NCBI GenBank assembly: GCA_022661535.1
Contig: JAKULF010000008.1
Coordinates: forward strand, 3,100,001-3,164,000
Origin: Eutypa lata
Lineage: Eukaryota; Ascomycota; Sordariomycetes; Xylariales; Diatrypaceae
Length of the DNA stretch: 64,000 nt
Reading direction: 5' to 3'
The position numbers were made by a program, and so were the translations under genes. Positions 12,189 through 24,364 of the stretch are shown in pieces. Position 1 is the first letter of the stretch; every line of letters starts with the position of its first letter. The notes beneath the pieces are model-generated. The model was not told where the DNA came from, ran no database searches, and was given only the letters and a program-made list of their open reading frames with translations.

Positions 12189-12778
12189 TAATGTACTTTT
12201 TACGCAAGTGAGTATATAATGGACGGTGTTTATTATTTTGGCAACGACTTGCTCTTTTTATATCTGCGTTGTCCTTTTGTCATCTCTACAGTGGCCCACC
12301 TGTACACCTAGCTGTACCGCCCAACCCACAGCTATGTAAATTAACTTGTCCCAGGACCTGTAAAATTTCATCGTTTATTTTACCAGAATTATTCGTGCAA
12401 CTTTCTAAGGCTCTGTTTACGCGCTCTCCGTACTGGCACTTATCCTATCATTGTCAATCCTTTTGTTCCGATTGACTCACTCGGCTCTTCTTAGTCATCA
12501 TGGGCAAGCCTGTAATCTTGCCAAGCTCCTTTCCGCTTAGGTGCATCAGGATCAGAAACTTGCTCATCTCTAGGGTTGAGCCCCTGTCTATACATGCATC
12601 CGGCCTTCTTTGGAATAGGCAACGATGGACTTTGGTCCGAACGCTGTCGGGATATATATTAATTATGAGTATAAGTCTACGCAGAGAATCCATCTTCACT
12701 CGTAGTGAATTCTACCCCTTATTTCCCATACTATCATATTCATCTTACCTCCCCGGGTTTCTGTTACGGCACGACACC
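12189..12778. other. Intergenic region
   Basis: About 590 bases between two + strand genes, containing the presumed promoter and leader of the tannase-like gene. Pyrimidine-rich tracts (TCATCTTACCTCCCC) lie just before the start at 12779. Nothing else is recognised. Confidence 0.4.
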
Positions 12779-14313
12779 ATGGCAGGCTCAACAGACCTTG
12801 TATCTCTTTGCTCGGCATCGTCTTTTCCTTTCCCGGACTTACCAGGGCCCAGCTGGATTCCATAACCGCCTCACCCGTCCATAACTTCTCCGGCGTTGCC
12901 CCGGAATACTATTACTTCAACCACCCGACCGTGACAGTGACCAACAGCACGTTCTGCAATGTGACGATTTCGTACACCCACCCGGGTCAGGGCGACCTCG
13001 TCACCGTCAATTCTTATCTACCCATATCTTCCCCTTCGTGGAATCGCAGGTTTCAGGCCGTCGGCGGCGGCGGTTGGCAGGCCGGCATGTGGCTGCTCAC
13101 GGATATCGAGATGATCGGTGCCCTAGGTGGCGGCTACGCGACGATCACGACGGACGCCGGCGTCAGTGGGCCGGTACCGGATGACTGGGCTCTGGTTTCA
13201 GAGGGCAACGTCAACCTGTACGCGCTGCAGAACTTCGCTAGCGTGAGTCTCCGCGACCAAGCTGTCATCGGCAAGAGCCTCGTCGAGTCTTTCTACGGTG
13301 AGGGTCCTAGCTACAGCTACTGGTCTGGGTGCTCGACCGGCGGCCGGCAGGGTTTGATGCTCGCCCAGCGCTATCCCGACTTGTATGATGGCATTGCCGC
13401 AAGTGCACCCGGGATCAATTGGTCGGCCTTCCTCGCTGGCCACATTTGGTCTAAGGTTGTGTTGAATACATATCTCAACGGTATCGAACCGGATCGCTGC
13501 GAGCTCAACGAGGTGACTACTAGAGCGATCGAGTTCTGCGATGAACTGGACGGATTCGTGGATGGTCTCATATCTGATGATGAGGCTTGCTATGAAGCAT
13601 TTGATCCTAAGTCACTCGTAGGGTCTTCCTTCCTTTGCGCATCGACCAACCAGACGGCGACAATTTCCCAGGAAGCGATCACTTTTGCAGAAAAGCTGTG
13701 GGAAGGTCCTCGAGCTGCTGATGGAAGTTTCATTTGGTACGGCCGAACCATCGGGGCACCTCTTGCGGACAACAACACGGATTTCGTGATAGATAATGTG
13801 GCTTCTCGATGGGTGCGGTTCTTTGTTGAGAAAGATTCGTCCTATGATTTGGACAATATCACACTGGAGGAGTATGAGTGGCAGGCACACAGAGCAATCG
13901 CCGAGTTTGATGACATAATTGGCACAAACGACGCAAACCTAAAAGAGTTTCATCGACAAGGTCATAAGATGCTGACCTTCCACGGGTTGATGGACCCTCA
14001 GGTGTCAGTAAAGAATACCCGTCATTACTACAATGCCGTATCGGATACAACCCCTGACGTACACAAATTCTACCGCTTATTCGACATCCCAGGCATGGAT
14101 CACTGTTACGGAGGGTCAGGAGGCCAGCCTACGTCGTTATTCGAGACTCTACGAAACTGGGTCGAGGACAATACCACGCCGGAAAAGCTTCCTATAACCT
14201 TCACTGAACCCAATGGCGATGCATTTGAAAGAATCGTCTGCCCCTATCCACAGAAGACCCTCTGGGATGAAGTCGGTGATATCAAAGATCCATCTAGTTT
14301 CTACTGCGCTTAG
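12779..14313 (+). CDS. Secreted tannase / feruloyl esterase family hydrolase
   Basis: Serine esterase of the tannase/feruloyl esterase family (PF07519), which releases gallic or hydroxycinnamic acids from plant polyphenols and arabinoxylan outside the cell. The best start is the ATG at 12779; a missing T in the run 12807-12809 separates it from the main frame, and restoring it gives a signal peptide ending GLTRAQ. The body is a single uninterrupted frame of about 500 residues. The nucleophile elbow is GCSTGGRQG, the acid lies in TFHGLMDPQVS and the histidine in GMDHCYGG. The Cys next to the Ser and the Cys next to the His are both present, matching the CS-D-HC disulfide of the family. Other blocks: AVGGGGWQAG, GYATITTDAG, PDLYDGIAASAPGINW. 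Several N-x-S/T sites fit secretion. Tannase versus feruloyl esterase specificity cannot be told. Confidence 0.92.
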
Positions 14314-15430
14314 TCAATAGGTTCATCAAGTTTATGCATATGGCTTCGTTGTGTATTTAAAATAACGTGGATATTACGCAATTTAAACTATTTTATGGCT
14401 CCAATTGTGTTCTATTTACTGTCCATGTGTCAACTTAAATGAACTTAATATTCGTATTGTTTCCAACGCGTAGCAACCCAGCACAGGTTTAGATAACGCG
14501 CAAGCAGTGTTTACGTGAATATACATTCATATACTAATGGAATGTGCGGCCAACCACATATAGAGTTGTTGGCCTATGGTGTGTCAGCCCATATGAATTA
14601 TAAGATCACACGAAATTTGCTAGATATTATACGTTTATAGTCTTATGCATTCTCTCCATGCCAAAAGCCGCCACCGCGCCCAAGCCGACTGACATGCGGC
14701 TATTGATCCCCTGATTGTAACTAGAGAGTTGAACAGCTTGCCCTTTTCCATCTCTTTCTCGTTTCATTAAAACACTAGATTGAATGGTGGTGATAAAACG
14801 TGTAAACCAGCAAGATGAGTTGGCATTAGTGCGTGGATGAAGTCATCACACCTTACTCTACACTTCTATTTTCATATTATGAGTGGTAATGTAAAGCTAC
14901 TAGATCTACTGTCCTGATTATAGCGATGCGGTTCTTGGTATTTGTAAGTATCGTATGTCCTACTTTTCTCACAAAAGCAATCTACATTTACCATTTGCTC
15001 GTAAATTGATTGGCATACAATCATCCGGTTTGATAAATCAAATTCATTAAACAGCTTGATTTATAATACCTAAATAAAAAACAAGGTCATGATAAATTGT
15101 GTTGAATAATCAATCTTTAGCTTAACTTATTATTACATTTAATTTCAATTGAGCCGTGTATTACACCATTAAATCACATAATAAACTGAAGTAGAATAAT
15201 CAGTACTGTAATAACAATATCTACTAATTTAAAAAGAAATACTCTCCAAGTAAAAATTCTTCATCTTCCACCCCCACTTCGTTTTTCATCATCTCTTCAT
15301 CCTCCATTATACTCTAAAGGTTGCATCACTTTCCTACAAGTAATCAATTATAACTCAATCCGTTCGTTCTGCGCGTCGGAATAGATACAAATCCATATTC
15401 ATTGAAACCTGATTTCTGACATCTTCCATT
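14314..15430. other. AT-rich region, first copy of a duplicated segment
   Basis: AT-rich non-coding DNA. The blocks at 14579-14640 and 14937-15060 recur in diverged form at 15770-15830 and about 16358-16500, upstream of the intact RBR gene, so this is the 5' flank of a tandem duplicate. No gene is visible apart from the fragment described next. Confidence 0.6.
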
Positions 15431-15780
15431 ACTCTCCGACTTTCTCAATCCTACTTATTAAAGATTTATCACCAAGACAGAGTCTACATTTCTACGACTC
15501 TTTCAACGCCCAACACCAATCAAGTGGCCTAGAGGTCAATCTCTCGGTCTATGTTCATCAAGCGCTCATAAGGGGCAAACTCGTCAAGCCAATTCGAGAG
15601 GCACCCGCCGGGGATATCATGCCTCAGGAGTCTGGTGCTTCACTAGACCAACCAATGCTCTTCGAGTTCATGCACAAGGGTACCTCAACCCGTATTGTTC
15701 TATTCTCGGGCTTGTTGAAGCCAGCCGAGATCTAAGAGTGTACGGTTTGCGCCGAATATAAATCTTCAGAGTGTCAGCCT
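15431..15780 (+). pseudogene. Truncated RBR ubiquitin-ligase paralogue
   Basis: An open frame without ATG reads SLHFYDSF, SSGLEVNLSVYVHQALIRGK and LFEFMHKGTSTRIVLFSGLL, reaches a TAA at 15733-15735 and then continues ECTVCAEYKSSEC, which is the start of a RING finger (C-x2-C). It lines up with the N-terminus of the next gene: EINLSHKLHHIL, DITHKGKPSRIAIFEDLL, ECMICTEELP. The similarity ends near 15770, exactly where the repeated block that also occurs at 14579 begins. I infer a partial tandem duplicate cut at the RING and now without start codon or zinc-binding domains. Confidence 0.65.
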
Positions 15781-16667
15781 ACCATAGATTATAAGATCAC
15801 ATGAAATTTACTAGAAATGTACGTTTAATTTTGCATCGATGACCATTAAATGGTTAAGTAACTTCTATATGGTTGCAATTTTGCTTCATAGGTATAAGAG
15901 TTGCTCCTAGATATATGTTTAATTTTTGAAGAAGGAAGAAAGGGTTGGTTTTTGCTACCAAGATCAAATCCCCTCTACTGTTATATATATTGGGACTTTC
16001 ATGCAGGGCAGCCATGTCAGCACCAATTTTTATTCCCTATGTGGTACTTAGACTCAAACTATGTTTAAAATTGTTGGGTTGGTTAGTTTAGTATGAAGCA
16101 CATTACAATTTGCATCGTACGTATTTAGATCATATGGTAGATAGCTTTCGAATAATCATTTCCGAGCTTAAATTATAGTGCTGCACACTTTTCATTGGTT
16201 GCTCGTGTGCTAATGGTTCTGCTGGTTGTACTGTAGCATGTAGCTTTAACGCATACTTATTTCCACCGATCCTGTACCTACAACCATCCTTCCACCTAAA
16301 CCACATCAACAAGTATTGTAACAGAGCCATTGACAACAACGCGTCTTGGGCAAAAGCTATTATCAAGTATGTATACTATTTCCTCAATCCGAAACCTTTA
16401 CTCTATACAACAAATATCATATCACATCTTTTTCACGAAAGCAATTCACATTTGTCATTCGCCTGTCAATTGGGAGGCATACAACCATCTCGTTTGAAAG
16501 AATCAGACTTGCTAAAAGCCTCATTTATGCAACTCTAAACAACTTTCTAACATTATCAATTCTAGCTATTCAGAATCATCTATTCATACAAGACTTTTGT
16601 TCTCCGATTCTTTAGCGTCTCGACAGAGTTTACAGCAGCCCAACGTGATCAACACATACAATTCGTT

Positions 16668-17923
16668 ATGGACAACAAAATGGATTGGAACGTCACCCAG
16701 TTCATTATAACTCATATACTGAAAGCAACAGATTCCCAGGTTACTCGTTCAGAGATTAACCTGTCTCATAAACTTCACCATATCCTTTCAGAATGTAGAC
16801 TGCTGCAACACATGGCAACAACAATGGGCCAGATTCTTCACTCCGAAATTCCGACCGGGTTGTTAGGTATTCCAACATTCCTTGACATAACACACAAGGG
16901 CAAACCGAGTCGTATTGCTATTTTCGAAGACTTGCTGCACCCGGCTCCGAGTCGAGAGTGCATGATCTGCACCGAGGAACTACCGACCCGAGATGTTGAT
17001 AATGTCATGGAAATGTTATCTGATCAGGGATTGACCGACACAAACGCCTTGTTGAAGAATATCTCTAGTTTCCCATCTATTAGGGAAGTAGGCGTCCATT
17101 ACCATTTGTTGAACATCTGTAGAGATTGTCTGGCGACCTATCTCAGCAATGAGTTGGACACCAGGGGGGAGATGGCCATCGATCACCTGAGATGCCCCGT
17201 CGGAGACTGCACTACCGGCCTGGGACTTGAGCAATTAAAATGCCTAGGGACTACCGAGTCTGTTGAAAAGTGAGCATATGCTTCTTCGATAGAGTAGAAA
17301 ACACTTCTAACATATGCGCAGGTACGAAAGGCTCAGTCTTCAGAAGTTCATTTCCAGCCAGCCGACCTTCCGATGGTGCCTAACCCCAGGTTGTGGCTTC
17401 GGGGCTTTGTGGAACGTAAGGCCCGGATGCAGCATCTTATCCTGTCCCAACTGCGAAAGGTCGACTTGTTACCGTCACCAGATACCGTGGCGGCTACATG
17501 TAGGATACACATGCGAGCGGTACGACAGGAAACTCCAAGAAGACGCCGATGCCGCCACGGTAAAATACCTGGAAGATAAAACCAAAGCTTGCCCTCGCTG
17601 CGAAACGAGAATTTCTAAAGGGAACGGATGTTTTCATATGACCTGTAAGTTAAACATACATAGGAGTCTTTAAGTACTCTATTACATACGGGTGTAGCGT
17701 TTAACGGCTGGTTTTAGGTTCTCAGTGTCATAACGAATTCTGTTGGGAATGTCTAAGTGAGTAGAGCTACACCCTGACCGAGAACGGAATTCGAGACACG
17801 ACAACGCACAAGAATGGCTGCTTCTTTCGACGAACAGCTATTCTCCCGACCGAGATAGCTGGAGAGACATTGGAAGAGGGGATCAATGAACTGGCGAGAC
17901 GGTTTGACCCTGAGCGGCATTAG
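16668..17923 (+). pseudogene. RBR (RING-IBR-RING) E3 ubiquitin ligase gene with an in-frame stop in RING2
   Basis: RING-between-RING ligase, cytosolic or nuclear. Exons 16668-17269, 17322-17644 and 17718-17764; introns 17270-17321 (GTGAGC...GCGCAG) and 17645-17717 (GTAAGT...TTTTAG). RING1 is formed by ECMICTEE, HLLNICRDC and LRCPVGDC. The IBR has RWCLTPGCGFG, LSCPNCERSTC, HVGYTC. RING2/Rcat has ACPRCETRISKGNGCFHMTC, with the Cys of GNGC at the position of the catalytic cysteine in HHARI-type enzymes, then QCHNEFCWEC. A TAG at 17762-17764 follows LSE, yet the same frame continues for 52 codons (SYTLTENG...HKNGCFFRRTAIL) to a stop at 17921-17923 and includes the last expected zinc ligands (H-x3-C). 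The gene was recently functional; now it is probably truncated, or the stop is an error. Confidence 0.7.
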
Positions 17924-19635
17924 ACATTGATGCGCCTATTATGAAGTCTCTTTGACACAAAAGTCCGAACCCGATTAGTTAGGAGTGCACGGTGGAGGGA
18001 CGAAACTATATGGCTTTTCTATTACTCCTGTATTTGTTGTCTTCATTCCTCATTGATGCTCCCTTTTCACCCACCGCCAACATTTCGAGTCCCGTTTCCC
18101 CCGACGCATGAGTTTTCGTGGCCATCCATTAGTATTCTATGCACGTTAGAGATTGTTGCGTACCACGAACTCGGAATATATATTATGTACACTAGTATGT
18201 AGATTAATGTAATCGCGATCTCGAGCGTACCTTAGCACAGTAGGCTCTATGACCAAAATCCGTACTCGTGCTATTCATTCCATTTATAGTCCTCACAGCC
18301 CATTGAGTGTATTTGATCAGATCAGTATACGCCAGTAGCTCGTCAACGAACAGACTTATTATCGTAGTAACAAAAGCAACACGATGGGCCGTTCCGTCGG
18401 TAGTAAAGCTATAAGCCGGTTCATGAACCCCGAATATCCCCGTTAATGTTGTCGTCACGTTCTAGCAAATTGTTGACGTCCCCAGGAGAATAGATGATAA
18501 GAATCAAGTAGACTAGCTCGCATAAGTCGGAGGTCGAAGAGACATGATGCCCAGTCATACACGAGGTAGACATCCCCTTTTTCTAAACTGAGACAGACCC
18601 TCGCAAGCTTACTAATAGTATTGCATGGATGCTACGCCATAAATGATTGATTAAGTTAATATGTACCTCTAGAATGAAAGGGAGAAATCCAATAGGGCCT
18701 GTAGGGCTGACTACTTCTTATCTCACCAAAATATCTACAATACATACTACTGACTACTTAATGCTTAATCTCCCGACTACCGCAAGCCCCAATAACGGAA
18801 GGCGGTTGTCGGAAGGATCGACAAGCCAGTGGCTACACAGATCCGCCATCTTAAATCTCACCTAATAGTGCAAGCCGTCCAATAGAAAACATCCAGGACA
18901 CGTTCTACAGGGATTCTAAGCTTCTCCCTTGGTAATACTGCTGCATACATATGTAGCTTCGCCTCCATAGGATTAGTGGATTAATCCTATTAATACGCGA
19001 GCTGGGGAGCTGAGATTGTTCAGGGCGGCGACTCTAACCTGAAGCAATCCAATCTAGGTGATGCTTAAACAAGTCTATTTCATCCTCAGGTGTCAATGCG
19101 ATTTACTAGAATTGACAGGACTCGGGTGAGGAGTATCTGCATTCAAATAACTAATGGAATATGTCTGTCCGAAGAATGTCGATGGAGATGGGGCTGAAAT
19201 ACTATAGTCTCCGATCTTCAAATTTAGCATAGCTAGTGGAGCACTTCTATTCAACCCCTTGCTCTCTAGGCCCTGTTACAGGCCAGTTCAGCTCAGTGAG
19301 CTTGACTCGAACGGGCCAGGAGGCTGACCCTAGATTAATATATCCCTACGTCATGTGTACTCTATTTTCCTACCGTCTCTCTGTTCTTTCAATGGTGCGA
19401 CCTGACGTTAGAAATCTGTCAGCTTCATTGCTACCTCTAACGTCAAGTCCATTCAGTATAGGCGACAACTATGAACGTTTTCTCTAGGCCCAAATGACCT
19501 CAAACGCCTATAATCGCCGTCAATTGTACTATTAGATTAACATTGTCGAAGAAAAGAGAGGCAACAACCCTCCCTTGACGCACATTAGTCTGACAGTATT
19601 AACCTCCGCCATCTCTCATCTCCAGCTTTTCTGCG
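17924..19635. other. Intergenic region
   Basis: About 1.7 kb without a supported gene. A minus-strand frame at 18204-18458 has a hydrophobic patch but no start context, intron or known motif. The last 100 bases precede the membrane-protein start and are presumably its promoter. Confidence 0.45.
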
Positions 19636-20494
19636 ATGGCAAGCGATAATCAAACAGCATGTTGGTTCAAGCCCGGTAACGTACACACGTTAGGCATACC
19701 CTGCGACCCTGACGCGACGGGGCTGTGGCATGCTGCGAGTCAACGCACAGTAAGATACTTCTCTTCAACCTACTGTCTCTAACGATTACCTAAGAAGGCC
19801 GTACGCTAATACGAACCGCCATTACAGCCTGCCTCAGCAACGGGCTCTGCTTGGACACTATCAACAACCACGTCGTGCGCGGAAGCTGTACGGACAGCAC
19901 ATGGAACTCGGTCGACTGCCCGCATTTCTGCAACGGGCCCACCCAAGGCAATAGGCTAGGCATGTTGCGGCAATGCAACGGCCAGGACAAATGGTGGACG
20001 TGCAAGGAAGATGTAACGGATTGCAGCTCTAAGTTCGAGGTCGCGCAAGGCCAGATCTCCGACAAGAGGACGTCCGACGTCAACAATGTAGTGTACGCCA
20101 ACGCGCAGCAGGGAGATAGCAATGCTTCATCCGGGACCGGGGCGGCCCTGCAGGCAGGGTTGGGGCTGGTCTCGGTGTCGGCTTGCCACTCCTTATCGCG
20201 TTACTAGCAAGTCTGTTCTTCCTGCGCAGGTCTCGCAGGGAATTGGCGGATGCGAAGAAGGAAATTGCCGCTCAAGCCTCGATGCCACCATCGTCGGCAC
20301 CAATATATGCGAAAATACCAGATTACCCTACCGAGTTATCTACGACCAGGCCTCCAGGCGAGTTGTCACCACAGCAGACGTATTCAGCTCCCCACTCGTC
20401 GCCACCATATGCTTCTTACGGATCGGATTCTATAACACCTCCACCGAATAGCGTCCTAACTCCACAGGAGCTTGAATCAAGACAGAATACATGA
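19636..20494 (+). CDS. Cys-rich single-pass membrane protein, two one-base frameshifts
   Basis: Fungal membrane protein of a common but uncharacterised type. The start ATG at 19636 gives MASDNQTACWFKPGN and LGIPCDPDATG. At the GGGG run 19719-19722 one extra G leads into AVACCEST, and an intron 19750-19827 (GTAAGA...TTACAG) joins HTCLSNGLC, the signature Cys motif of the family. Then follow GSCTDSTWNSVDCPHFC and DKWWTCKEDVTDC. At GGG 20157-20159 one more G is needed to enter a Gly-rich transmembrane helix (GLGVGLPLLIALLASLFFL) followed by a basic stop-transfer RRSRRE and a Pro/Ser-rich cytoplasmic tail ending at 20492-20494. Topology would be outside-N, cytoplasm-C. Function is unknown; a surface sensor or adhesin is speculation. 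Confidence 0.72.
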
Positions 20495-20781
20495 CATAGT
20501 TAACCGTAATGAAGGCCGACCCGGATGGGATAAACAAGGGTTTAGTGCCGTCACCTCAAGACTCTTTCTATCTTCTTGTATATAATGTAACCATAGAGCA
20601 CATAATCGGCCATGATACATCAAAGTATTAGGCATGGCAATACGTCAAGTTTTGAAACCTAGACCCAGAGCAAGGTGGATCACTAGTATTATGTGAACCG
20701 GATCCCTGTTGATCATTCCGTCACATTATTTTCTCTTCCTCGGGAGAATCGTCCCGACTTACCGGATGACACCGTGGCTGT

Positions 20782-21870
20782 TTAGCCAACAGGAACTAAG
20801 TTAACCACCTCAAGGTTCTCACCAAGCACATCAGAGACGAAATCCTTGACAAGCTGATTACACTCCCTATATTTCTCGACAAGTATGCAATGAGAAGAAG
20901 CAATGACTTCCTTCTTGAGACCAGCGGTGAAATACTTCTCTTGGCCATCTGCTAGGCTAGGCGGCAAGTAGTCATCAAACTCGGCCATAACAATCATGGC
21001 AGGAATGTTGAACTTGAATTCTTGGCCACCATCGGTAAAGACGAGTTCATCTTCGAAATTGAGTCGTTGGGTCCGATACCAGTTGCAGGGTCCGCGAAGT
21101 CCGTTCCGGCTATATTCTCGGACGTAGTAATCAACCATCTCCTGATCGAGGTAGGGGGAAGCACCAACGCTGGCTAAGCGATCGGGGTGAATGCTCCGCT
21201 TAGGCGAAAATATGAACTGGCCCTCTGGAGTGCTCCCATAGAACATGCCGTTGACGAAGGCTGATAGCTTGGTTGGCGGGTCCCCAAGTGCACTCTCGAT
21301 AGCCCCATTAGCGATTAATGATTGATACCGAGAGTTTGGCATGTGCTGTACAAAGTCCTGTAGTGTAATAAAGGATGGCGAAGGAGGGGTATATGGCATA
21401 CAGAAACTGAAGACGGCCTGGATAAGGTCAGGATAGTACATGGCCATCCGCCAGGCAAATGCACCGCCCTAGTCATGACCGCCCAGGATGACTGGCTTGT
21501 TAGTGTTGGACTTGATCAGAGCGGCAATATGCGATGTCATCTTCTTCATGGTGTACTCGCTGGGAGAATCAGGCGCAGAGGTTTGCCCGTACCCCAGCAT
21601 GTCGGGAACGATCACCTGTAAGCCTAAGGACGCCAGATAGGGAACCTGGAAACGCCATCCCATTCCCAGGTCAGGCCTTTGCAAGGTCAGTTAGTTTACC
21701 TGACGTTGGATATGGGGTGCTTCGTACCAGCCATGGATGAGAACGGGAGTCGCTTTCGCGCTCTGGTTTGGCTTTGCCAGCATGTAATGGTATGTAAGGC
21801 CTCCGACCGAAAGAGACTTGTGCTCGACACGATGGTCGTCAGGTGTTAGAGGATCGAGAACCCCCATCAT
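20782..21870 (-). pseudogene. Alpha/beta-hydrolase epoxide hydrolase with a stop codon at the nucleophile elbow
   Basis: Soluble epoxide hydrolase-type protein. Exon 1 is 21728-21870 (ATG ATG at 21870), intron 21677-21727 (GTACGA...CAAAG), exon 2 from 21676. Splicing produces HGWPDLGMGWRFQVPYL, with the HGxP oxyanion motif interrupted by the intron. Next are VIVPDMLGYGQTSAP and VILGGHD, then TAG (21469-21471), then GGAFAWRMAMYYPDL in the same frame. Family members have HDWGG here, so Trp TGG became TAG directly after the catalytic Asp. Downstream are the cap, the likely acid in MAEFDDYLPP and the histidine in ASSHCILVEKY; the stop is at 20782-20784. No other damage is visible, so the lesion is recent or an error. 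As written, the protein would end after 119 residues and be inactive. Confidence 0.8.
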
Positions 21871-24364
21871 CGAACGAGGGAACTAACAGGTCGGCCAGAA
21901 AATAACGCCAGGGTGTGATGTTGAGTGATGCTTGGCTGGCAAAGAGATAGTGAAAATGAGCATGCTCAATTTCGAAATGAAGTTTATAACAATGATAATT
22001 TAAACAAAAAATCGTCTTAAGTACGAAGTATCTAAGCAGGGTTCCCCTACATCCACCAGCTTACTTGTCCAACTTTCATGAGAGATTCGCTCCTCTAGCA
22101 CTCTTGTCGCAGAGCCACAAATGGGCAAGCCAAATCCCTTGTAGGCGTTGGTGCGAAGTACAATTAGTACGCATCCACCCCTTGCCTGAAGACAAGCTGT
22201 GGTTATTGCTCGGATTGTGCTACCGCGCCTCGAAAGAGGATTGGTGAAGATCGCTGACGTTTTGCCGCAAGCATGCATGCATGAATTCATCACATTCTAG
22301 GGATGATAGCCGATGGCCTACGAGCGAAACAAGGCTCTCATGTTGTACATCATGCAGAGTATGCTACCAACATCTCAATAGCTGTTAGTTTAGCAGGTAG
22401 GAGCCTGATGCTACCTGTAAATTCGTTACAAGGTCGCTCAGAAGCCGCCACATTCAAAGTTTTGCCCACTTGATCCAGTTGCCTAGGTTGACATCATAAT
22501 GATCTTGATTCGTTCGTCCCATCTAGTCCTCAAATCGGTAATCTGGAGACAATATTTGACAGCATGCAACGCAGAGAGCCTCGTGAGCTCACCAAACAAC
22601 CAGCACGTATTACGTACACATGCATATATTATGGCGTTACAGGTTTTCTCTAGGCTGGCACAATCCGATCAGCAATCAATACAACATAGCTCCCAATGGT
22701 CCTTGTTATGGTTCTCGTACGATACATTAGTAGGACAACTATGTATTCCCTCCGTTTTGACGCTTAGTTTAAATCTTCCCAAGATATGAGCTCCCTGTCT
22801 CCGTATCTCAACTTCCATGTAGGTATTATCCAATCCGTGACCTAGGAGTAACGTGTAGGATGGCAGAATCCAGGACCTATTCAATTATCTATCATACTCA
22901 TCTACATATCACTTTAGAGCAACAACCTAGCGACGCTATAATGATTCGGTGGGCCTGAGACACCTTTAAGCTGGCCGCGCTTTCAGCGCTTATAGTAGCA
23001 GCTGGACTGCGGCTTATAGAGTGCGTGAAACAGCTAGCTTACGTAATATCAGCGCCCTATTCGTGTTCATAACCAGCTTAAGGTAATGCCTACCTAATAA
23101 ACAAAAATAACCCCTATAAACTACCCCCTTTTATATCCTATAAGCGCGGCTAGGGCGACAGGTGTGTGAGCGGTGCGTAGATTATCGGGCTCATCGTTGC
23201 TTTAAAATCTGTTATTATAGAGAGCAGGAACGAAATCTCATTGGGAATGATATTCAATACTCTCCAGCGCATCGAGTCCACAATCGATGCTGCCAGCACT
23301 GAGAAACACGGCTCATTTTCACGACACTAAGAGGAGAGCACGGATGCACACCGGGTTCTTGAATACCTTACATACAGCGGCGCGACGCGCTACCTAGCTA
23401 TGCTTCCCCTTTTGCTTCTATGTATAACAAAATATACTAACCTGGACTCTACGGTATATTAGGGCCGTAACAGCACCATGGCGGAATAGAATGCAAGGAT
23501 TACACTGATGCACTCTATGAAAGATCAACTCTATGGAATCGATCCAGAACAAGTAGAATTCAGTATGCAAACACACCAGACGGGTTCTATGTACTCCTTA
23601 GCTACAGGTTAGGTAGCATAATCCGAAAGGTGGAAGAAAGGCTCAGGGATATATTTACGTGATCGACCACCTATTTTATGCGTCAGATACGGAGTATATT
23701 AGACCTATATTGGGTATACGCTTTGAGTACCTAGGGTGCACAGTCGACGCGTAGCCCTATCTAGCTCCGTAGCACATATGATAGGGTAAGCTATGTCTGC
23801 TCTACCACAGTCTCGTGATATTCATCAGCTCATCATTAAGTATTTCTTCTTCTATGCCTATTACTACACTAGCCCTGGTAGAATGTATGGCTTAAAGAGT
23901 TGGGAAATCCTGTGCATATCATCACCGCTGTACCATGTGCAACTGGTCTGACGAAAATGGGGCAACTTCCACAGCAGCAGATCAGAATTGCAATTCCACG
24001 TCTTCTAAAACTGGTTCCGTGAAGATTTTACGGAGAAGTTCACGTACTATAGTCACATATCACATGCTAAGGCTTTGCTGTCACGAGAGCTTAATAATTT
24101 ACTTTTTGTAGTAGAACTGCGTGTAAACTACATCAAGACTAAAGTACAGCGGACCTGTTGAAGGTTTATAGCTAATAAAATAGCAACAGTGAAACCAAAA
24201 CAAAAAAGAGAATCCTGGCCCGTCTAACACCACGTCCTGTTCTGCTATCTGACGAGTACATGGTATTGAGTATCACATAACCCAGTATTCCTCAGACTCC
24301 TACTCATTGACGAACATATAACGGCATTATTAACCACGACTTGCCAGGAAGAAAACCTTGGCAT
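21871..24364. other. Gene-free region, probably degenerated repeat DNA
   Basis: About 2.5 kb. Short frames at 22000-22293, 22499-22789 and 22669-22884 show no family features. From about 22920 to 23820 the sequence is rich in CTATAAG/TAGC words with dispersed stops in all frames, as expected of an old mutated repeat, but I could not find terminal repeats or a transposase fragment. Confidence 0.45.
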
